Source: Myxococcales bacterium (lineage in GTDB: Bacteria > Myxococcota > UBA727 > VGSZ01). From it: a stretch of DNA of 64,000 nt. Numbering within the stretch: position 1 is the stretch's first letter; the number at the start of each line of letters is the position of its first letter. The stretch is from the NCBI GenBank assembly GCA_023248635.1, contig JAHFED010000001.1:62001-126000 (forward strand). Reading direction: 5' to 3'. A model generated the notes under the pieces. That model was given only the letters and a program-made list of their open reading frames with translations. It did no database searches and had not been told where the DNA came from. The position numbers and the translations under genes are program-made. Shown here piece by piece: positions 62,801-64,000 of the stretch.

Positions 62801-64000
62801 TGCAGCATCGAGATCCCCGTCGCCGATGACGCCTCGGCCGTGGCCCCTGGCGTGTTGGCACCGACGGAAATCGCGAGGGTCCCGAGGCCCTGGACCGTCT
62901 TGACGCTCCCCGTCGCGCTGCCCGTCGCGGTGATGTCTGCGGCGCTGAGCAGGCCCCGGCCGCTGACGGCGCCGGCGTTGGCGATGAGCGCCTGGAAGGT
63001 CTGGCCGGGCAAGGCGCTGCCCGCGAGCTCGTAGACGACGACATAGGTCACTCGCGTCCCGGCACTGATCGTCTCGCTGTCGAAAGTGAAGGCGGCGGTG
63101 CCGTTGTCGGCGTCGAAGCGGGCCGTGCCCAGGTCGACGTCGCCGCCGGCGGCGCGGCCGTTGTCGTCGACATCGCGAAACAATCGGACCAAGGCCACAT
63201 CGACCAGATCGTCGGCGGTGCCGTTGGTGCGGACCACGAGCCCCTCGAGGGCGACATCCTCCACAGACCCCGCGGTGAGCGAGAGCTGTAACATCTCGAC
63301 GCGACCAGCAGCGCTCTCATTGCCGCCCCCCGGCGAGCTCGCCCCTGCGGCGACGGCCAGGGAGCCGCTGAACTGCACGGTTTTCAAAGCGCCAGCAACG
63401 ACGCCGCTGGGGGAGAGAGGGACCCCGCTGCCGCCGCCGTGGGCCACGATGGCGTCGGGGCTGGTGATGCTCGCCGAGAACGACTGGCCGGGCAGTCCGG
63501 CGGCGGAAAGGTCGTAGCTGACCAGCACCGAGCGGCGCTGGCCCGCCGGCACCCGCAAGTCGAGGCCGCCAAAGGTCACGGTGCCGTTGTCGACGTCGAA
63601 GGCCTGGTCGCCACCGATGACATCGTCGCCCGCGTCGATGGTGCCGTCTTCGTCGAGGTCGACGAAGAGCTGGGCGCGGGTCACCCCGGCGGCATCGTTG
63701 AGCGATCCCGCCGCCCGGACGGTGACGGCGTCGACGAGAACGTCTTCGTTGTCGCCGGCGCGAAACGAGACCTGCGTCATCAGCACCCGCGCCGCGGCGG
63801 CGGACTCGTTGGCGGCCCCCGGCGACTGCGCGCCCAGACTGGCGCTGAGCGAGCCAAAGCCCACCGACGTGAACGCCCCACCCTCCGCCGACCCGATCGA
63901 CAGCAGCGCACCACCCGATCGCACCCCGTCGCCGTGCACCCCGGCCACCGCGATGGAGGTCGTGAAGGTGCTGCCCGTGCCCAGGGGGCCAAAGTCGTAG
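59872..64000 (-). CDS. Very large repeat protein with C-terminal Kelch propeller (5' end outside window)
   Basis: The frame is open to the right edge, so about 1375 residues of a larger protein are seen. Six complete ~155-residue beta-sandwich repeats plus part of a seventh share the pattern VEDVxxxxLVxRAxGTxDD ... LFxDxDxDGxxxxxD ... DNGTxTF ... YxVxYDLxGxxxPGQTF. The DxDxDG loops are calcium-binding-like. The last 330 residues form about six Kelch repeats (FGGADANGARADGG, WGGLNSAQTALGDG, FGGATSDGTALGDG). No C-terminal anchor is visible. It is probably a secreted adhesin or matrix protein; the N-terminus lies to the right of the window. Confidence 0.85.
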   Translation of the reverse strand, partial: YDFGPLGTGSTFTTSIAVAGVHGDGVRSGGALLSIGSAEGGAFTSVGFGSLSASLGAQSPGAANESAAAARVLMTQVSFRAGDNEDVLVDAVTVRAAGSLNDAAGVTRAQLFVDLDEDGTIDAGDDVIGGDQAFDVDNGTVTFGGLDLRVPAGQRRSVLVSYDLSAAGLPGQSFSASITSPDAIVAHGGGSGVPLSPSGVVAGALKTVQFSGSLAVAAGASSPGGGNESAAGRVEMLQLSLTAGSVEDVALEGLVVRTNGTADDLVDVALVRLFRDVDDNGRAAGGDVDLGTARFDADNGTAAFTFDSETISAGTRVTYVVVYELAGSALPGQTFQALIANAGAVSGRGLLSAADITATGSATGSVKTVQGLGTLAISVGANTPGATAEASSATGISMLQLNLTASTVEDIDVSALVIRAAGTADDAALVDGVALFDDADADGNLDPDADPLALATGFNSDNGTATLTGFAVRIGRGETRSLLVTWDLAGGGQPGQTFQSAVVGAGVTAAGVASGGIVAVSGAANGSVKQIQGAGAMTVVLGANTPGSSVIAANAANLELFQFTVTTNGIESIAGDEVDVRAGGSVDDASAVTTVELFTDADRNGHVGVGDVLVGSVAGFAEDNGVAVFRNLGVLPAASQTSFLVRYQLSGDGAPGQTLNAALAALSFTGRGVSSNAPIVAGGSATGAAKTIQNRGSLTLAAGVHTPGAAIVSASTLGASVLQFQLTASAVEDVVFDGIVLRAGGTADDAGDVDAVRIFEDVDGDGTVSAPDVQLGSDEVYGSDNGTVTFGGINDVIAATATVNYIVEYDLTGTAAGNETLNAVLGGLAVGAHGVSSNSPVTTSGTATSASLTVRLNPLVVKVGTQNPAPQSVHPTDGSVVVAQVTVSVAGGEDVVVNSFSVTGAGTGNDVTGVAGINLIRDVDGDGEISGGDVALGGTLTFSALHGPAQFTGLGERITGPSEVSYLVVYDLSGAALPGQTFQGRTANAAALDAVDARTLVPVVSGGVAVNGGLLTIVGETNFWTTLPAFGAPASRTDHSAVAVGSKMFIFGGADANGARADGGVFNAGTNTWATLPVAGAPPSARSSHHVAAVGPRMVVWGGLNSAQTALGDGAVLNTDTGTWTATTATGAPSARAFAAVTATTDRVFVFGGATSDGTALGDGALYIPDDPDPAVANTWVALPAGGAPSARFNAAVSFLPTVGGAKGSVFVAGGFNGTAFLSDAFLFNLTTNLWSAAAAAPAVFSSAPSAVIGTRVVVEGGQGALGPEAEAFMYSAASNTWRTLPTTGAPGARTRHVGVAINGRAIFQGGFNGTTFLGGGGRYAVANDLWSPIATAGAPPARSGHSAVVIGGKMIVWGGLADNAFLNNGSSYTP

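Noticed and set aside
59962-62829. Long plus-strand ORFs of 416 and 483 codons opposite the Kelch protein
   Set aside because: Amino acid makeup is that of GC-rich shadow frames (Arg/Gly/Ala/His), while the minus frame shows regular domain repeats.

Overview
The window is GC-rich DNA from a deltaproteobacterial lineage, most likely Myxococcota. The reasons are the GC-biased codon use, the many secreted or lipid-anchored proteins with long Gly-Glu linkers, Cys-rich repeat domains followed by a Cys-containing C-terminal anchor of MYXO-CTERM type, and products resembling families I know by Myxococcus names (MXAN_5187-like, MXAN_6640-like). The species cannot be named from the sequence.

Left chromosomal part (1-6456): a partial membrane protein, an MXAN_5187-like protein, a rhomboid protease with a C-terminal helical extension, a divergent TonB-dependent receptor, and phosphoserine phosphatase SerB. 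Positions 6487-18607 are a 12.1-kb integrative element in tRNA-Leu(UAA). It is bounded by a 55-bp direct repeat of the tRNA 3' end and carries 23-bp arm-type repeats at both ends. Its left half is a replication and integration module: sigma-like protein, 12-bp iterons with a near-consensus DnaA box, excisionase-like HTH, primase-helicase, a 41-aa ORF and a tyrosine integrase. Its right half is cargo: a DUF4238 protein, a leucine-rich surface lipoprotein coupled to a TolB-like membrane protein, a HicB-like orphan, a small secreted protein and a BrnT/BrnA-like toxin-antitoxin pair.

Middle part (18.6-36.9 kb): the highlight is a tightly coupled operon (29090 down to 25380) for a family 2A encapsulin shell, its cysteine desulfurase cargo with a long disordered N-terminus, and a rhodanese-HTH-cupin fusion that looks like a sulfur-responsive regulator. 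Two 24-bp palindromes lie upstream; related palindromes recur at 19567 and 45293. Also here are a YebC-type regulator, an MTOX/MSOX-like oxidase operon with a DUF1795 protein, a diheme lipoprotein, an AmtB-PII pair with an atypical T-loop, a fatty acid desaturase and a Zn-ribbon protein operon.

Right part (36.9-64 kb): glutamate dehydrogenase, a large beta-helix/Cys-rich surface protein, a J-domain protein, MazG, MurJ, ribosomal protein S20, AspRS, an FHA protein, DAHP synthase, a putative metalloprotease, ylxR-nusA-rimP (no infB follows), RlmN, tRNA-Ala and a very large repeat-plus-Kelch protein running off the right edge.

A ~150-bp multi-hairpin repeat, probably a MITE with TA target duplication, occurs three times (30701, 36230, 48647). 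Each time it sits exactly at a stop codon.
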